From positions 3,968,001 to 4,032,000 of the forward strand of contig NZ_JAUSZL010000002.1 in assembly GCF_030817535.1 (NCBI RefSeq): 64,000 bases of DNA, read 5' to 3'. Of this stretch, positions 62,975 to 64,000 are shown one piece after another (the first letter of the stretch is position 1; every line of letters starts with the position of its first letter). The notes under the pieces were generated by a model that was not told the DNA's origin, searched no databases, and saw nothing but the letters and a program-made list of their open reading frames with translations. The DNA comes from Streptomyces sp. V3I8 (GTDB lineage Bacteria > Actinomycetota > Actinomycetes > Streptomycetales > Streptomycetaceae). Both the position numbers and the translations under genes were made by a program.

Positions 62975-63095
62975 CCGTCCCCTCGGTCCCCACCGGCACC
63001 CGTCGGCGCCCACCGGCACCCATCGGCACCCATCGGCACCAAGTGCCCGTCAGCGCCGGGTACCCGTCAGCACCGGGTACCCACCGGTCCGGGTG
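62975..63095. repeat. Degenerate tandem repeat upstream of the methyltransferase
   Basis: It contains overlapping CACCGGCACCC, CATCGGCACC and CAGCACCGGGTACC units in the 305-bp gap between divergent mshA and the methyltransferase gene. No ORF. Confidence 0.6.
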
Positions 63096-63125
63096 AGCGC
63101 AAGGGCGCCGCATACCCTTGACCTC

Positions 63126-63935
63126 ATGAACGCCCGCGCAGCGAAACCCGTGGGGACGGTCACGCGCGGGACCACCAACCCCAACCGGCTGCGCCGCATG
63201 GACCGCTGGATCGCGGCCACCCACGGCGCCGAGCTGCGCCGCGCCGACCACCCCGTGGCGGTCGACCTCGGATACGGGGCGGCCCCCTGGACCGCGGTCG
63301 AACTGCTCCAGCGCCTGCGCGGGGCCGACCCACGCGCGCGCGTGGTGGGCGTCGAGATCGACCCCGCCCGGGTCGCGGCGGCGAAGCCGTACGAGCGCGA
63401 CGGCCTCGAGTTCCGGCACGGCGGCTTCGAGGTCCCGCTGCCCGGCCGCCCGTCGCTGATCCGCGCGGCGAACGTCCTGCGGCAGTACGACGAGGCCGAG
63501 GTCGCCGCGGTGTGGGCACGGCTGTGCGGGCGGCTGGCACCGGCGGACGCCACCTCGCGCGGCGGACTCCTCGTCGAGGGGACGTGCGACGAGATCGGCC
63601 GCCGGCACGTGTGGGTCGCGCTCGGCCCCGAAGGTCCGCGGACCGTCACGTTCGCCACCCGCCTCGGTTCCCTGGAGCACCCGTCCGACCTGGCCGAACG
63701 CCTCCCCAAGGCCCTCATCCACCGCAATGTCCCGGGCGAGCCCGTGCACGCGTTCCTGCGCGACTTCGACCGCGCGTGGGCGGCCGCCGCGCCGTACGCC
63801 TCGTACGGCGCCCGGCAGCGCTGGATCAGGGCGGTCCGCGATCTGGCGGCCGACTGGCCGGTCGCGGACGCCCTGCCGCGCTGGCGGCAGGGCGAAGTGA
63901 CCGTGCGGTGGCAGGCGTTGGCGCCGGTCGCGTAG
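63126..63935 (+). CDS. Class I SAM-dependent methyltransferase
   Basis: The 269-residue product has the SAM motif I VAVDLGYGAAPWTAVELL, with an acidic end of beta2 (VVGVEIDPARVAAA), and FRHGGFEVPL, LIRAANVLRQYDEAEV as motif II/III. The C-terminus has VHAFLRDFDRAWAAAAPYASYGARQRW. The substrate is unknown. ATG 63126 starts the frame; earlier frame lies in the repeat. The following 65 bases hold no feature. Confidence 0.9.
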   Translation: MNARAAKPVGTVTRGTTNPNRLRRMDRWIAATHGAELRRADHPVAVDLGYGAAPWTAVELLQRLRGADPRARVVGVEIDPARVAAAKPYERDGLEFRHGGFEVPLPGRPSLIRAANVLRQYDEAEVAAVWARLCGRLAPADATSRGGLLVEGTCDEIGRRHVWVALGPEGPRTVTFATRLGSLEHPSDLAERLPKALIHRNVPGEPVHAFLRDFDRAWAAAAPYASYGARQRWIRAVRDLAADWPVADALPRWRQGEVTVRWQALAPVA

Positions 63936-64000
63936 GGCCGGGATCGCTGACGGGATCGCCTGACGGGGGCGCCGGCCGGGGACGCTCGCCGGAAAGCGAA

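Overview
The window is high-GC actinobacterial chromosome, almost certainly Streptomyces. It has strong G/C third-position bias, GTG starts, a CIRCE-controlled groEL2, DasR-type sites, divergent phoRP/phoU with PHO boxes, MsiK, CdgB and MshA. From memory, the gene order resembles the SCO42xx-SCO43xx region of S. coelicolor; this was not searched. Most of the window is core genome. Layout: 0-5.3 kb holds the tail of a probable SIS-domain regulator, murQ, two small hypotheticals, a divergent TetR/NmrA-like pair and an Old Yellow Enzyme. 5.4-10.1 kb holds groEL2 behind two tandem CIRCE elements, a cold-shock protein, and a threonine-synthase-like gene plus a ThiS/MoaD-like sulfur carrier under a SAM-I riboswitch. 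10.2-14.3 kb is an osmolyte group (gpgS, otsA, otsB, DUF3263) with a MITE-like element whose right end forms the otsB stop codon. 14.3-19 kb is amino-sugar catabolism: an orphan sugar-binding lipoprotein, ROK kinase, nagA and a PfkB kinase. 19-32 kb contains a CBM-like membrane protein, the diguanylate cyclase CdgB, a flavin reductase, an ArfB-like factor, TerD, an M1-like peptidase, assorted enzymes and tRNA-Thr(TGT). 32-43 kb contains msiK, a sugar nucleotidyltransferase, a DoxX-like protein and the leftward run carD-ispD-ispF-cysS-rlmB. 43-50 kb contains phoP-phoR, phoU, a Cys-rich mini-protein, a cell-wall-binding-repeat protein, and a WYL regulator with a VOC protein. About 50.5-55.4 kb is an accessory island. 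55.4-64 kb returns to core genes: gpmA, an MFS pump, DUF2000, an AraC regulator, a TAT-exported pectate-lyase-like protein, a YbjN protein, mshA and a methyltransferase. The island (about 50.53-55.40 kb) is bounded by a 25-bp exact direct repeat that coincides with the last codons of gpmA, so it looks like a decayed integrative element inserted at the gpmA 3' end. It carries a DUF4265 gene, a strikingly AT-richer gene fusing a DUF262 (GmrS/ParB-like) domain to a Schlafen AlbA_2-type domain, a broken ATP-binding protein gene, the C-terminal half of a tyrosine integrase and a small membrane protein. The two most interesting systems are that DUF262-AlbA_2 fusion, a candidate defence gene, and the SAM-riboswitch-controlled ThrC-like enzyme paired with a diglycine sulfur carrier. 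The latter pairing suggests carrier-based sulfur transfer into homocysteine or cysteine rather than ordinary threonine synthesis.
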